A DNA stretch of 64,000 bases, from the NCBI GenBank assembly GCA_032095175.1, contig DAMCZI010000007.1, forward strand, positions 1 through 64,000, written 5' to 3'. The notes beneath the pieces were generated by a model. It did no database searches, had not been told where the DNA came from, and was given only the letters and a program-made list of their open reading frames with translations. The stretch is from DAMCZI01 sp032095175. Its GTDB lineage: Bacteria > Bacillota > Clostridia > Clostridiales > Caloramatoraceae. Position 1 is the first letter of the stretch. The number at the start of each line of letters is the position of its first letter. This document shows positions 8,348-17,777 of this stretch, in pieces. The position numbers and the translations under genes are program-made.

Positions 8348-9091
8348 CTATATTATTCCAAACATCATAAATCCAATGACCATTATTGTACAATCTGCAA
8401 GCATGTGTGATATCCAGGAATTAAATATACTTTTAGATTTCCTGTTCATTAAATTAAAGAAAAGTGCCACAACTGTTAATCCAACAAGGGATATTACAAA
8501 TATAACAGGACTAAACCAGTTCTTGAAAATAGCTACATGGTAAGCAGCAAAAAGTAGGGAAGAAAATACATAGGATAGTATTTTATAACCCTCTTCATAG
8601 AGATTTAAGAATATAAATCCCCTAAAGAAAAATTCTTCAATAAATGAATTAAAGAATGTAATGTACAATGCTGCATAAATAAAATTCATAGGTGTTATCT
8701 TAAGACGTCCTTCAAGCTCTGAATAAACAGGTTTTAAATCTATATAAGATTTTAAAAGATAATAACCTCCAAAAAGAATTGCAGCAAATATTACTCCAGA
8801 TATCAGACCTATTAATATAGTGTTTTTATTCCCGCTTCTTAATCTTAGGTATCTTGAGGCATCGTGTCTTTTTAAAAAATACCCATAAAAAAGAGGAATT
8901 GATATAAAAAGAAGAAGCTTCGCTGCAGTTTTAATTAGATAGTTAACGCCTATATATTGTTCAAGAAGAAATAGTGCTGCACAGGCAATAAATGAGGAGA
9001 ATAGTATATAGGCTGCATATGTAGGAACTTCCATCTCGAACATATTCCTGCGGTGTTTAGGTGATTTTTCAATCGTCAAGTTTTGCCACAT
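8348..9091 (-). CDS. CPBP-family intramembrane metalloprotease
   Basis: This 247-residue integral membrane protein has about seven hydrophobic segments and belongs to the CAAX-protease/bacteriocin-processing (Abi/CPBP) family. The first catalytic motif, EEFFFRG with paired Glu and Arg, lies near residues 150-158. The second has a His in FAAYHVAIF, and the third region is NSWISHMLAD. All key residues are present, so it is probably active. Bacterial members usually process peptides or confer immunity, but no bacteriocin gene is adjacent. The start follows AAAAGGAGGG. It may be co-directional with the genes upstream but a terminator separates it from ubiB. Confidence 0.85.
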   Translation of the reverse strand: MWQNLTIEKSPKHRRNMFEMEVPTYAAYILFSSFIACAALFLLEQYIGVNYLIKTAAKLLLFISIPLFYGYFLKRHDASRYLRLRSGNKNTILIGLISGVIFAAILFGGYYLLKSYIDLKPVYSELEGRLKITPMNFIYAALYITFFNSFIEEFFFRGFIFLNLYEEGYKILSYVFSSLLFAAYHVAIFKNWFSPVIFVISLVGLTVVALFFNLMNRKSKSIFNSWISHMLADCTIMVIGFMMFGII

Positions 9092-9172
9092 AACGACATC
9101 CCTCCTTTTAAACTATTATACAACATTAATTAAGCATTAGAAACAGTAAAAGCTTTCCATATTAAACCAAAA

Positions 9173-9201
9173 GACGCCGACTATAATATTTAGTCGGCGT
9201 C
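9173..9201 (-). terminator. Terminator of the UbiB-like gene
   Basis: GACGCCGACTA and TAGTCGGCGTC form an 11-bp perfect stem just past the stop codon, followed on the minus strand by TTTTGG. Confidence 0.8.
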
Positions 9202-9204
9202 CTG

Positions 9205-10803
9205 TCATAGTTTCCCTGACTTCATAATAGATATCAAAAGCCAGAATCCCATAAATGCGGCGGCGAGAAATCCCAATAGCCCCATAAGGGAAATACCATA
9301 TAGCTTCGGGCCTACATTTGCATTTATTACCAGAGAAGAGCCTATTATAAGTGAGGATACAATGAGTGCAAACACAAGCCTGTTTATTGCCTTATTTATA
9401 TCCTGGGCAGATTTTGATATATTCCTATGCTCAAGCTGTACCTTAAGCCTTCCATCCAACAGTGAGTTGCTTAGCTTTATGATTTTTGACGGAAGCTGCA
9501 TAGTATCCCTTGCAAACAAATATGTGTTAATAAGAAGTTCATCAAAGGAAGGTATAAAATGGAACTTCCTATTGCTTTTCATATATGATGCAGCAATGTC
9601 CAATATCTTTATATTTGGAGAGATTTTTGCAACCACTCCCTCAAGTATTATAAGCCCTCTTATAAGTAGTATTAAATCCCCTGGAAGCTGTATGTTGTTG
9701 CGCTTTGCAGCATCAAATATGTCCCCAAGCAGTTGAGACATCTTAATACCTTCCAATGGTCTTGAAAGATAGCTTGCCAGAAGATAATCTATATCTTCAT
9801 AAAGCTTGTTTCTATTTATTCTACCGGTACCAACGGACATTGAAATTAGGGAGCGTATTATTATATCTATATCCTTATAGACTACTCCAAAAATTATATC
9901 ATTCAGAGTAGATTTAATTGCATCGCTGAAGCTTCCCATTATTCCGAAATCTATATAGTATATCTTACTGTCCATAACAAGAAGATTTCCAGGATGGGGA
10001 TCTCCATGAAAAAATCCATCCTCAAATATCTGTTTGAAGTAGGAAAGGGCAAGCTTCTTTCCTATGTCATCCAGATTATAACCAAGATCATTTAGGGTTT
10101 CAGTATCAGTAATTTTTGTACCATCTATGTATTCCATAGTAAGTATTTTTTCAGATGTCAAATCCCATATTATATCTGGAACACCTATGTATGTAATATT
10201 TTTATTTAAATTAGAAAATTTCTCAATAGAAAGAGCTTCACTTTTAAAATCGAGTTCCTTTTTAGTTGATTGATATATTTCATCTAAAGCACTTTTGGCA
10301 TCAATAAGAGTATCTTGTAATCTTAATTTGGTTAGTTTTACAATCTTTTTTAATATTGATATGTCCATCTCCATGGATTCTCTAATATCAGGGCGCTGCA
10401 CCTTTACAATAACTTTTTTTCCATCCTTCAAAATTGCCTTATGTGCCTGAGCAACAGATGCAGAGGCTATAGGTATTTTTTCAATCTCTAGAAAAGGATC
10501 CTCTACATTTCTTCCGAACTCCTTGTAAAAAAGCTTCCTTATTTCACTGTATGGTATAGATGGGGTATTATCTTGAAGCTTTTGCAGCTCCTCGATATAT
10601 TCCGATGGAAGTATATCGGGACGGGTACTCAGTATCTGGCCTATTTTTATAAATGTAGGCCCTAGTTCCTCAAAGGCAAGTCTTAAATTTTTAGGAGAGG
10701 CAGAGTTGTTTTTAAGCTTGCTATTTATCACATATCCAAATCCATAACGAGCAAGCACACCTACTATTTGTCTGAATCTTTGAAGTGAATTATTTCGAGC
10801 CAT
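9205..10803 (-). CDS. ABC1/AarF/UbiB-family atypical kinase
   Basis: Predicted 532 residues. The conserved UbiB signature is present: LGPTFIKIGQILSTRPD (KxGQ motif) near the N-terminus, an ASVAQAH Ala-rich nucleotide loop, MEYIDGTKI, FFHGDPHPGNLL (catalytic HGDPHPGN) and YIDFGIMG. Two hydrophobic helices at the C-terminus anchor it in the membrane. Relatives support quinone synthesis in aerobes, but anaerobic Clostridia also carry them with unknown lipid-related roles. I chose the ATG at 10803 with AAGGAT upstream; a GTG eleven codons earlier is also possible. Confidence 0.85.
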   Translation of the reverse strand: MARNNSLQRFRQIVGVLARYGFGYVINSKLKNNSASPKNLRLAFEELGPTFIKIGQILSTRPDILPSEYIEELQKLQDNTPSIPYSEIRKLFYKEFGRNVEDPFLEIEKIPIASASVAQAHKAILKDGKKVIVKVQRPDIRESMEMDISILKKIVKLTKLRLQDTLIDAKSALDEIYQSTKKELDFKSEALSIEKFSNLNKNITYIGVPDIIWDLTSEKILTMEYIDGTKITDTETLNDLGYNLDDIGKKLALSYFKQIFEDGFFHGDPHPGNLLVMDSKIYYIDFGIMGSFSDAIKSTLNDIIFGVVYKDIDIIIRSLISMSVGTGRINRNKLYEDIDYLLASYLSRPLEGIKMSQLLGDIFDAAKRNNIQLPGDLILLIRGLIILEGVVAKISPNIKILDIAASYMKSNRKFHFIPSFDELLINTYLFARDTMQLPSKIIKLSNSLLDGRLKVQLEHRNISKSAQDINKAINRLVFALIVSSLIIGSSLVINANVGPKLYGISLMGLLGFLAAAFMGFWLLISIMKSGKL

Positions 10804-10894
10804 ATAATCAATCCTTACAATATGGGCCTGTCGCACAACATCCCCATTTATTTTATACCAATTATATCACTACTGGTTAAATTATCAATAAAAA

Positions 10895-10925
10895 GCAGCA
10901 GGGCATTTTAAATATGCCCTACTGC
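10895..10925 (-). terminator. Terminator overlapping the sspH stop codon
   Basis: GCAGCAGGGCAT and ATGCCCTACTGC form a near-perfect stem followed on the minus strand by TTTTTATT. The stop codon TAG of sspH lies within the stem. Confidence 0.8.
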
Positions 10926-11110
10926 ATAACGTTTCCCTCCTTTAAATCTACGACTGGTACATTGTCGAGTATCTGATTGCTGCCCATAACCTTGATTTTG
11001 GCAGTGGAACTGTTTTTGTTAATGTCCTCAATCCATATGGGCTGGCCGTTGTAAAGAACCTCTATGTTTTTTGAAGAGTCTAATATTTCCTCAACCCTTT
11101 TTGGAAGCAT
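10919..11110 (-). CDS. sspH: H-type small acid-soluble spore protein
   Basis: The 63-residue sequence matches the SspH family, minor spore proteins made in the forespore. Family features are VEEILDSSKNIEVLYNGQPIWIEDI followed by a short second strand region ending VPVVDL. Length is normal for the family (about 60). It is a single gene with its own terminator and an AAGGATGTGG ribosome site. Forespore-specific transcription by SigG would be expected, but I could not identify a convincing SigG promoter by eye. Its presence supports a spore-forming host. Confidence 0.85.
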   Translation of the reverse strand: MLPKRVEEILDSSKNIEVLYNGQPIWIEDINKNSSTAKIKVMGSNQILDNVPVVDLKEGNVMQ

Positions 11111-11332
11111 AAAACCACATCCTTCAAAGATAGTATTATTTAAAGACTATAAAAATATGTAAGGTTTATTTTTTATTGACTTAGTTTTTATCTATAAAAG
11201 AGTTATAATATGATTACGTCCGTTTTTTATGTATAATAAGTATAAAATAGGACATATTTGTAATGCTTATCGTATAAGTCTAAATGTTTTATATTCTTTC
11301 TTCTTAGAAAATTGCAGTAGGGAGTGTTTATC

Positions 11333-12769
11333 ATGAATATCAATTTTGAAGGGGTATTATCCTGGTTTTTTATTATAAATGCCTTGATCTCAATAGTTGT
11401 AATCATATTAGAGAGAAAAAGACCGGAAAAAACCATTGCATGGCTCTTAATATTTGTTGTTTTTCCACCCCTTGGACTTATGCTTTATATATTCTTAGGG
11501 AGAAACTGGAAAAGACACAAGCTGTATGAGGAATTTTCACCATATGTTAAGGAGCTTGTATATAGAGTTATAAACAGAATTGAAGACCCTGACTATATAC
11601 CACTTGTGGAGCTTTTAGCTGCTAACAGTGATTCTCCACTTTTTATTGATAATGATATAAGAGTATTTAAGGATGGAACAGAAAAGTTTAAATGTCTTAT
11701 TGAAGAATTAAAAAAGGCAGAGCACCACATACATATGGAATACTATATAGTTAAGAATGATAAAATAGGAAATGAAATAAAGGATGTATTGATTGAAAGA
11801 GCTAAGGCTGGAGTAAAGATAAGATTTATCATGGATAGGGTTGGTGCTATAAAGATTGGAAAAAGGTATGTAAAAGAACTGCGTGAGGCAGGGGTTGATG
11901 TAGTACTTTATTCATACATACTAGCGCCCATATTAAGAAATATAAATACACAGATAAACTATAGAAATCATAGAAAAATTGTTGTTATAGATGGAAAGGT
12001 TGGTTTCTTAGGTGGAATAAATATAGGTGATGAGTATCTTGGAAAGGGGAAGCTTGGCTACTGGAGGGATACACACTTAATGATTAAGGGAGACTTTGTA
12101 ACAGGGCTTCAGGGTGTTTTCCTGGACGACTTCTGGGCAATCAAGAATGCAAATGAAGGAAAGTTTGCATATGATGAGAATTTTCAAGAACTGTTTCCCA
12201 AAACTGAAAAGGCTTCGGGAAAAATAATGCAGCTTGTTACAAGTGGACCTGATTCCAATTTTCCATCAATAATGCAGGGAACATTGAAGATGATAACAAT
12301 GGCAAGAGATCATATATATATAACAACACCATATTTTGTGCCTACAGAGGCCATAATGGAAGCACTTAAAATAGCAGCTCTTGGGGGAATAGATGTAAGA
12401 ATACTTTTTCCAGGAAGGTATGATCACATATCCGTCTATTATGCATCAAGAACATACTTGGCTGAACTTATAAAATGTGGTGTTAAGGTCTATTTCTACA
12501 GAAAAGATAGTTTTGTACATGCAAAATCCATTACTGTTGATGGAAGGATATCCATGGTGGGAACTGCTAATATGGATATAAGAAGCTATGAGCTCAATTA
12601 TGAAATTAATGCAGTTATATATGATGATGAAACAACAAAAATTCTTGAGGAGCTTTTCAATGATGATTTGAGTGTAAGCACCATGATGACAGAAGAGGAA
12701 TATGGTAGGACTCCAAAGTACATAAAGGTTGTAGAGGCAGTTGCCAGGATGTTTTCAACGTTGTTATAG
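11333..12769 (+). CDS. cls: Cardiolipin synthase
   Basis: This 478-residue membrane enzyme condenses two phosphatidylglycerol molecules into cardiolipin. Two N-terminal membrane helices (about residues 8-60) are followed by two phospholipase-D catalytic motifs: HRKIVVIDGKVGFLGG (His about 214) and HAKSITVDGRISMVGTAN (His about 396). Both HKD motifs are complete. The ATG at 11333 has AGGGAG eight bases upstream; the GTG three codons earlier overlaps that site. It is a single-gene unit ending just before a nested repeat. Confidence 0.93.
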   Translation: MNINFEGVLSWFFIINALISIVVIILERKRPEKTIAWLLIFVVFPPLGLMLYIFLGRNWKRHKLYEEFSPYVKELVYRVINRIEDPDYIPLVELLAANSDSPLFIDNDIRVFKDGTEKFKCLIEELKKAEHHIHMEYYIVKNDKIGNEIKDVLIERAKAGVKIRFIMDRVGAIKIGKRYVKELREAGVDVVLYSYILAPILRNINTQINYRNHRKIVVIDGKVGFLGGINIGDEYLGKGKLGYWRDTHLMIKGDFVTGLQGVFLDDFWAIKNANEGKFAYDENFQELFPKTEKASGKIMQLVTSGPDSNFPSIMQGTLKMITMARDHIYITTPYFVPTEAIMEALKIAALGGIDVRILFPGRYDHISVYYASRTYLAELIKCGVKVYFYRKDSFVHAKSITVDGRISMVGTANMDIRSYELNYEINAVIYDDETTKILEELFNDDLSVSTMMTEEEYGRTPKYIKVVEAVARMFSTLL

Positions 12770-12795
12770 AAATGTGATATTATTAAGGAACGCAG

Positions 12796-13003
12796 AGGTG
12801 GCAGGCTCTTGAGTTTTGAGTTATTTAATCAAAAGCATCGTCATATTAATCGCACTAAAGATTTTACATTGGGTGTTGTGCGATTAATGAATTAAGGAAT
12901 ATGATTTGGCATAAATGTTTAGGGTCGAGCAATGTAGAATCATTTATGCCAAACATATAGATACTTTAATTAAATAACTCAAGACTCAAGTGCCTGTTAC
13001 CTT
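12796..13003. repeat. Family A palindrome, copy 2, interrupted by family B
   Basis: The left arm (GGCTCTTGAGTTTTGAG, from about 12802) and right arm (CTCAAGACTCAAGTGCCTG) are the same as in other A copies. They are separated by a complete family B element at 12844-12960 placed in the A loop. This fills most of the 363-base gap between cls and the next gene. Confidence 0.8.
12844..12960 (+). repeat. Family B double hairpin, copy 1
   Basis: Hairpin 1 pairs ATTAATCGCA with TGCGATTAAT. After the linker GAATTAAGGAATATG, hairpin 2 pairs TTGGCATAAATG with CATTTATGCCAA around the loop TTTAGGGTCGAGCAATGTAG. This is the cleanest B copy and lies inside family A copy 2. Confidence 0.85.
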
Positions 13004-13132
13004 TACGTCACCTATGGATACGTATTCAGGACACCCTCTAAAGGTATGACTTTTCATTGATACATTTTTTTGCTATACTATGGATAAGCAATAACGGTAA
13101 TATGGTTTCATGTAACTGGAAGGAGTGGGACT

Positions 13133-13786
13133 ATGAGCAGAGTAGGAGTAAAAATTCAGGATGCAAGAAATAAAAAGGGAATTGCCCTAAAGCAGCTTGC
13201 AAAGAAGTTGGGAGTTTCAGAGAGCTTTTTATCAGACATTGAAAACGGAAGGAAAATATTAAACGAGGATTACATAAGAAGGATTGAAAAGGCACTTGAT
13301 ATAAACCTTAATGATGATGTATTTACAGAGGTTGAAGAGCCTGTTGAAAATCTTAAAGAGGTAGAAAAATCCGGTACAGTAAACAAGCAATGGGAAGATG
13401 CCTTCTCCCATATATTAAAGAAGATTCCTGTTTATGATATAAACTTTAAGGAGATATATGATTATAAGTTTTTACCAATAATAGATAGGAAAATTGAGGG
13501 ATATAACCCTGAAAAGGTTGCATACATAACAGTACCAGATGATTCAATGAGGGGATTTAGGATACATAAGGGCGATAAAATAATGGTATTCTTAAATCCT
13601 GAGATAGTGAACAACAGTATTTCACTTGTAGAGATTGATGGTAAAAGAGCAATAAGGCAAATTAAAAGATTGGACTCAAGTAAAGCACTTGTTATTTCTC
13701 ATTCTAATGATTTAAAAACTGAAACTAGAGATGTAAAGTCCTTCAATGTAATTGGCAGGTGCGTAAGACTTGAAGTAGAGTTATAA
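13133..13786 (+). CDS. XRE-family regulator with S24/LexA-like C-terminal domain
   Basis: The 217-residue protein has an N-terminal helix-turn-helix (about 5-60; LKQLAKKLGVSESFLSDIEN) and a C-terminal S24 peptidase-like domain (about 115-217). The serine-lysine dyad seems present: Ser138 in PDDSMRG and Lys171 in IDGKRAIR. I see no clear Ala-Gly cleavage site between the domains, so self-cleavage is uncertain. It resembles phage-type or stress repressors but has no phage neighbours. The ribosome site is GGAAGGAGTGGG. Targets are unknown; the downstream diguanylate cyclase is separated by a terminator. Confidence 0.8.
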   Translation: MSRVGVKIQDARNKKGIALKQLAKKLGVSESFLSDIENGRKILNEDYIRRIEKALDINLNDDVFTEVEEPVENLKEVEKSGTVNKQWEDAFSHILKKIPVYDINFKEIYDYKFLPIIDRKIEGYNPEKVAYITVPDDSMRGFRIHKGDKIMVFLNPEIVNNSISLVEIDGKRAIRQIKRLDSSKALVISHSNDLKTETRDVKSFNVIGRCVRLEVEL

Positions 13787-13796
13787 TTGAGTAAAG

Positions 13797-13830
13797 CACA
13801 GGGATTCGATTATGAGACCCTGTGTTTTTT
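13797..13830 (+). terminator. Terminator after the XRE/S24 gene
   Basis: CACAGGG and CCCTGTG pair over a 14-base loop and are followed by six Ts. Confidence 0.85.
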
Positions 13831-14010
13831 AATACGCCTAAGCGTGAAATATGTCGAAAAAGTCACTGCTTTCATTTTGGTTTGTACTTTGTATAATTAT
13901 TTAGTTTTTGTAAATATTTTTTGCGTGATAGCATGTGACATTTATGTTATAATATTACATACAATAAATAATGGACTAGCCCTATTAAATATAATTAGAA
14001 GGTGGATAAT

Positions 14011-15744
14011 GTGGATAATAGGAATAAAAGCCTCTTAGCCTTCAGATACATCATTATTATAGCTGCATTTTTAATACTGGTAATAAATATTAAAGATGCT
14101 AACATTTCTGATGTAAATAATCTTGCACTTTCACTTATATTTTTGTTCCCTTGTGTTCTTATGAGTATATTAATAATAAGTATCGGTGATATTGTGCGAA
14201 TAGATCTATCAGATACATTAATGGCTTTTATTTTTGCTGTTTATGGAAGAAATGTAGGGATGCTTTTCATGGCTCTTGCATGGATTTTTGGAAATGCAAT
14301 TAGTGAAAAAGTTGTTACCAAAAGAAATAATAATTTAATGATATTTTTTAATACTGGAATGTTCATAGTAACTGCTTTTTTTACGACATCCATAATAAAT
14401 TACCTTTTAGTATTATCAAAGAATTCTGAGATATTGCAGTATGTTTTGAACTCTGTTGGATTTATAGGTATATTTTTATTAATTAATATTGCTATAATGT
14501 GGATGGATTTTTCAATTGCAGAAAGAAAGTATTATAGATTCCAAAGAAAATCAATGGGTTTTTTGTTTGTGAATTTTGTTATTTCTTCAATTGTTGTATT
14601 GACAATGCTTGTTATACATAGCACATCCGGAATAATTGGAAGTGTGCTTATTGTATGTATCCTTTTGATATTGCATTACTGTTTTTATCTTTACAGAAAG
14701 CTAAAGGTAAGAAATGAAGCTATAAATGGACTTCTTAAAATAACAGGGGATATAGTTAGGTATGGTGAATTCAGGGAAAAATGCAAGCATCTTATCAATA
14801 ATCTTAACGATTTAATACCTTATAATGTCTGCAGCATATACACATTTGACATTGATGCTGGAGGAGTAATATTTCCCATTGCGTATAATGCTCCAGAAGA
14901 TATAGACATAGGTGAGATGTCCTTTAATATTTCAAGTGATGGAGTTACAATAAAAACAATTAAAGAAGGAAAGATATATATAAGCAAGGATATTAAAAGA
15001 GACAAGAAAGTTAAATTTTCTGGGAAAATTAAAGACCTGATAAGTGCTGTTATAATGGCTCCATTTTTAATTGAAGATAAGGTTGTAGGCCTGATTATGA
15101 TAGGTGGAGATGAAAAGCTTATTAACTTTACTACAGCTGGAATTGATGATATGCTTAAGATACTTTCGAACCAGATGGCTTTGGCGATTGAAAATGATGG
15201 AATTTACAGAGATATGATGAATAAGGCAGATATAGATCCTCTTACAAAACTGTACAATAGAAGAGTTTTAGACAGAGAGGTCCAGTCACTTATAAATACA
15301 AATACACCATTTTCATTGGTTATGTATGATATTGACGATTTTAAAATAGTAAATGATAGCTATGGACATCTTGCAGGGGATGAGGTATTAAAGGAGATTG
15401 CAGATATTATCAAAAGGTCTATACGAAAGACAGATGTTCCATGTAGATATGGAGGAGAGGAAATAGTAATCGTATTCAAAGACTTGAAAAAGGATGATGC
15501 ATATATAATTTCTGAGCGAATAAGAAAGAATATAGAACTGACTTCAACGATATGGAGCGGAGGACAGATATTTGTAACGGTAAGTGGGGGAGTTTCGGCA
15601 TATCCTGAGGATGGAAAAACTAAGGATGAAATAATTAAAACAGCAGATGAAATACTCTATACACAATGCAAGAGGAAAGGTAAAAACAGAGTTTTTGCAA
15701 GTAGAATTATTAGAGAAGTAAATAATCTTTCGGACCATGCTTAA
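14011..15744 (+). CDS. Membrane diguanylate cyclase with GAF domain
   Basis: The 577-residue protein has about six N-terminal membrane helices (roughly 5-230), a GAF-like sensor domain (about 240-395, with IAYNAPEDIDIGEM and MAPFLIEDKVVGLIMIGG), and a C-terminal GGDEF domain (about 405-570). The active site reads RYGGEEIVIVF, an acceptable GGEE variant, and is preceded by RKTD, a likely inhibitory I-site. So it should make cyclic di-GMP with product feedback. The start is GTG at 14011, preceded by AGAAGGTGG; the in-frame GTG at 14002 overlaps that ribosome site. The membrane ligand is unknown. Confidence 0.85.
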   Translation: MDNRNKSLLAFRYIIIIAAFLILVINIKDANISDVNNLALSLIFLFPCVLMSILIISIGDIVRIDLSDTLMAFIFAVYGRNVGMLFMALAWIFGNAISEKVVTKRNNNLMIFFNTGMFIVTAFFTTSIINYLLVLSKNSEILQYVLNSVGFIGIFLLINIAIMWMDFSIAERKYYRFQRKSMGFLFVNFVISSIVVLTMLVIHSTSGIIGSVLIVCILLILHYCFYLYRKLKVRNEAINGLLKITGDIVRYGEFREKCKHLINNLNDLIPYNVCSIYTFDIDAGGVIFPIAYNAPEDIDIGEMSFNISSDGVTIKTIKEGKIYISKDIKRDKKVKFSGKIKDLISAVIMAPFLIEDKVVGLIMIGGDEKLINFTTAGIDDMLKILSNQMALAIENDGIYRDMMNKADIDPLTKLYNRRVLDREVQSLINTNTPFSLVMYDIDDFKIVNDSYGHLAGDEVLKEIADIIKRSIRKTDVPCRYGGEEIVIVFKDLKKDDAYIISERIRKNIELTSTIWSGGQIFVTVSGGVSAYPEDGKTKDEIIKTADEILYTQCKRKGKNRVFASRIIREVNNLSDHA

Positions 15745-15757
15745 GGCATGGTCTTTT
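15733..15757 (+). terminator. Terminator overlapping the diguanylate cyclase stop codon
   Basis: GACCATGC and GCATGGTC pair over a four-base loop (which includes the TAA stop) and are followed by TTTT. Confidence 0.85.
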
Positions 15758-15850
15758 AAGTTGATGTGGGAGAGGTAACAGGCAAACCTCCGAAAAAGGA
15801 GTATTTTTAAATTTACGAATTTTATAGGAATCTAACTTTCTTAAGGTATT

Positions 15851-15905
15851 GGTGACAGGCTCTTGAGTTTTGATTAAATAACTCAAAACTCAAGAGTCTG
15901 TTACC
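15851..15905. repeat. Family A palindrome, copy 3 (compact)
   Basis: GGTGACAGGCTCTTGAGTTT and its partner AAACTCAAGAGTCTGTTACC pair over a short ATTAAATAACTC-containing centre. This is the shortest A copy, with almost no loop. Confidence 0.8.
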
Positions 15906-16015
15906 TTTCCTGTTCACATTATCCCCTATATTGTATATAATAGATATAATGCAGTACAAGCACACTATAAAATTTACAGAATGCATGTAATGAATAAAAA
16001 ATATCTTACAAAACA

Positions 16016-16133
16016 TATATAAATCCCAATAAAGATTTTGAATAATGTATATTGCGATTTATGAATTAAGGAATATGATTTCGCATAAATGTTTAGGTCG
16101 AGCAATGTAGAATCATTTATACGAAACATATAG
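16016..16133 (+). repeat. Family B double hairpin, copy 2
   Basis: Hairpin 1 is a variant (AAATCCCAAT with ATTGCGATTT, imperfect). The linker GAATTAAGGAATATG and hairpin 2 with loop TTTAGGTCGAGCAATGTAG match copy 1. It ends about 12 bases upstream of the PAP2 gene start, so it lies in that gene's leader. Confidence 0.8.
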
Positions 16134-16145
16134 ATGGGGGATTTT

Positions 16146-16838
16146 ATGAAGGATTTTATAGAAGATTTTAAGAATGATTATAAAAATGTGTTTAAAAGAG
16201 CACTCTATCTGATATCCATTATACTAACATCAGGTATGTATGCACTTCTGAACAGCAGTACTAGAGGAAGGGTGTATCATGTTCCGTGCTGGGTAGATAG
16301 GATAATTCCCTTTAATAAGTACTTTATTATATTTTATGTTTCCTGGTATATTTATATTGGAGTTACTCTTACTTATTATGTTGTAAGAGATGAGAAGAGA
16401 TATTTTAAGCTGCTTTGGGGAATAAACGCCGGTATGATAACATGCTTTATTGTTTATTTCTTTTTCCAGACCACAGTTCCAAGACCAGAGGTATATGGTA
16501 ATGATGTTTTTGCAGGACTGGTAAGGCTGATATATTCGAGGGATAACCCCTATAACTGTCTTCCAAGCATACATGTTTTTGAATCGATAATAATCGCCAT
16601 ATATGTAAATAGGGATAACTCAATTAATATACCAACTAAACTGCTTTCATCATTTTTTGCATTCATGATAACCCTCTCTACACTTTTTGTTAAGCAGCAC
16701 TATTTCTATGATGCAGTTTCAGGAACTGCTCTGGCATATGCTATATATGCTGCCTTTAACTACAAAGAGGTTTTTGGAAGGGTTAGCTTAAAGCTAAAAC
16801 AGAAAAATGATGTAATTGCAAATGGAAGGGAAGAATAG
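16146..16838 (+). CDS. PAP2-family membrane phosphatase
   Basis: The 230-residue protein has about six membrane helices and type-2 phosphatidic acid phosphatase signatures: CLPSIHVFES (PSxH motif, about residues 140-150) and, after a spacer, SxxxxxKQHYFYDAVSG with the second catalytic His and Asp. The first motif is degenerate, with TTVPRPEVYG in its place. It probably dephosphorylates a lipid phosphate or transfers a headgroup; the substrate is not known. I chose the second ATG (16146), preceded by GGGGG. Its stop codon is one base from the next start, so it probably forms an operon with the radical-SAM gene. Confidence 0.8.
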   Translation: MKDFIEDFKNDYKNVFKRALYLISIILTSGMYALLNSSTRGRVYHVPCWVDRIIPFNKYFIIFYVSWYIYIGVTLTYYVVRDEKRYFKLLWGINAGMITCFIVYFFFQTTVPRPEVYGNDVFAGLVRLIYSRDNPYNCLPSIHVFESIIIAIYVNRDNSINIPTKLLSSFFAFMITLSTLFVKQHYFYDAVSGTALAYAIYAAFNYKEVFGRVSLKLKQKNDVIANGREE

Positions 16839-16839
16839 A

Positions 16840-17745
16840 ATGGACAAATATAGTGAACTTCTAAAGGAATGCAGGATATGTCCAAGAAATTGCAGTATTG
16901 ATAGAAGAGATGCTAATGGATACTGCAAGGCTGGAGTTAGTGTAAGAGCAGCGAAGGCATTTTTGCACATGTGGGAGGAGCCGTGTATATCGGGCACTAG
17001 AGGTTCTGGAGCAGTTTTTTTTAGTAGTTGCAACCTGGGCTGCGTATTTTGTCAAAACTATAAAATAAGCCATGAGGGCTTTGGAAAAGAAATTACAATT
17101 GAAAGATTGTCTGAAATATTTATGGAGCTTCAAGATAAGGGAGCTCATAATATAAATCTAGTAACTCCAACCCAGTATGTACCACAAATAAGAGAGGCAC
17201 TGATTAAGGCAAAGGGTCTTGGACTCAATATTCCTGTGGTATATAATTCAAATGCATATGAAAAGGTTGAAACACTAAAAAGTCTTGAGGGCTTGGTGGA
17301 TATATATCTTCCTGATTTAAAATATTTTGATGACAAATTTAGTATAAAATACTCAAAGGCGCCTGAATATTTTAAATATGCCTCTAAAGCAATATTAGAA
17401 ATGTACAGGCAGGTTGGAAGTCCGGTATTTGATGAGGATGGTATGATGAAAAAGGGGCTTATGATAAGGCATCTTATGCTTCCTGGAGGTCTCTTTGATT
17501 CTAAGAAGATCGTTGATTGGGTAATAGAAAACCTTCCTGGTGATGTGTATTTAAACTTAATGTGTCAGTATACTCCTATGAGTACAGCCTCTCAATATCC
17601 TGAGATTGACAAAAGACTGAACCAGAAACATTATGATTCACTTGTGGACTACGCTGTTTCAAAAGGCCTTGAAAATGGTTTCTTTCAGGAATTTGAAAGT
17701 GCAACAGAGGAGTATGTACCAGATTTTAATTTACAGGGAATATAA
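16840..17745 (+). CDS. Radical-SAM protein of the PflX/AmmeMemoRadiSam-like type
   Basis: The 301-residue protein carries the iron-sulfur triad in SSCNLGCVFCQN (CxxxCxxC) after an N-terminal cysteine cluster (CRICPRNC, then YCKAG). This is the pattern of the COG1313 family, often called putative pyruvate formate-lyase activating enzymes. The rest resembles a SAM-binding TIM barrel (NLVTPTQYVPQ, YLPDLKYFDD). No formate-lyase or glycyl-radical substrate gene is adjacent, so the true target is unknown. The ATG at 16840 follows GGAAGGGA. Coupled to the PAP2 gene. Confidence 0.85.
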   Translation: MDKYSELLKECRICPRNCSIDRRDANGYCKAGVSVRAAKAFLHMWEEPCISGTRGSGAVFFSSCNLGCVFCQNYKISHEGFGKEITIERLSEIFMELQDKGAHNINLVTPTQYVPQIREALIKAKGLGLNIPVVYNSNAYEKVETLKSLEGLVDIYLPDLKYFDDKFSIKYSKAPEYFKYASKAILEMYRQVGSPVFDEDGMMKKGLMIRHLMLPGGLFDSKKIVDWVIENLPGDVYLNLMCQYTPMSTASQYPEIDKRLNQKHYDSLVDYAVSKGLENGFFQEFESATEEYVPDFNLQGI

Positions 17746-17777
17746 AAAACAGCTATGGTGGCACCATAGCTGTTTTT
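17746..17777. terminator. Bidirectional terminator between radical-SAM and SpoIID-like genes
   Basis: AAAACAGCTATGGTG and CACCATAGCTGTTTTT form a nearly perfect stem with T-runs in both directions. Confidence 0.85.

Noticed and set aside
13133..13786. Call of this gene as the SOS repressor LexA
   Set aside because: The N-terminal domain is XRE-type, not the LexA winged helix, and no cleavage site is evident.
13787..14010. Frame of 83 codons between the XRE gene and the diguanylate cyclase
   Set aside because: It starts at TTG with no ribosome site, crosses the terminator at 13797-13830 and overlaps the next gene.
15775..15812. Sequence GGTAACAGGCAAACCTCCGAAAAAGGAG resembling part of a cyclic di-GMP-I riboswitch
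   Set aside because: It has GGCAAACC and a GAAA loop, but the second conserved half (ACGCAAAGC) and the docking elements are absent, and GGTAACAGGCA matches the tip of the family A repeat instead.
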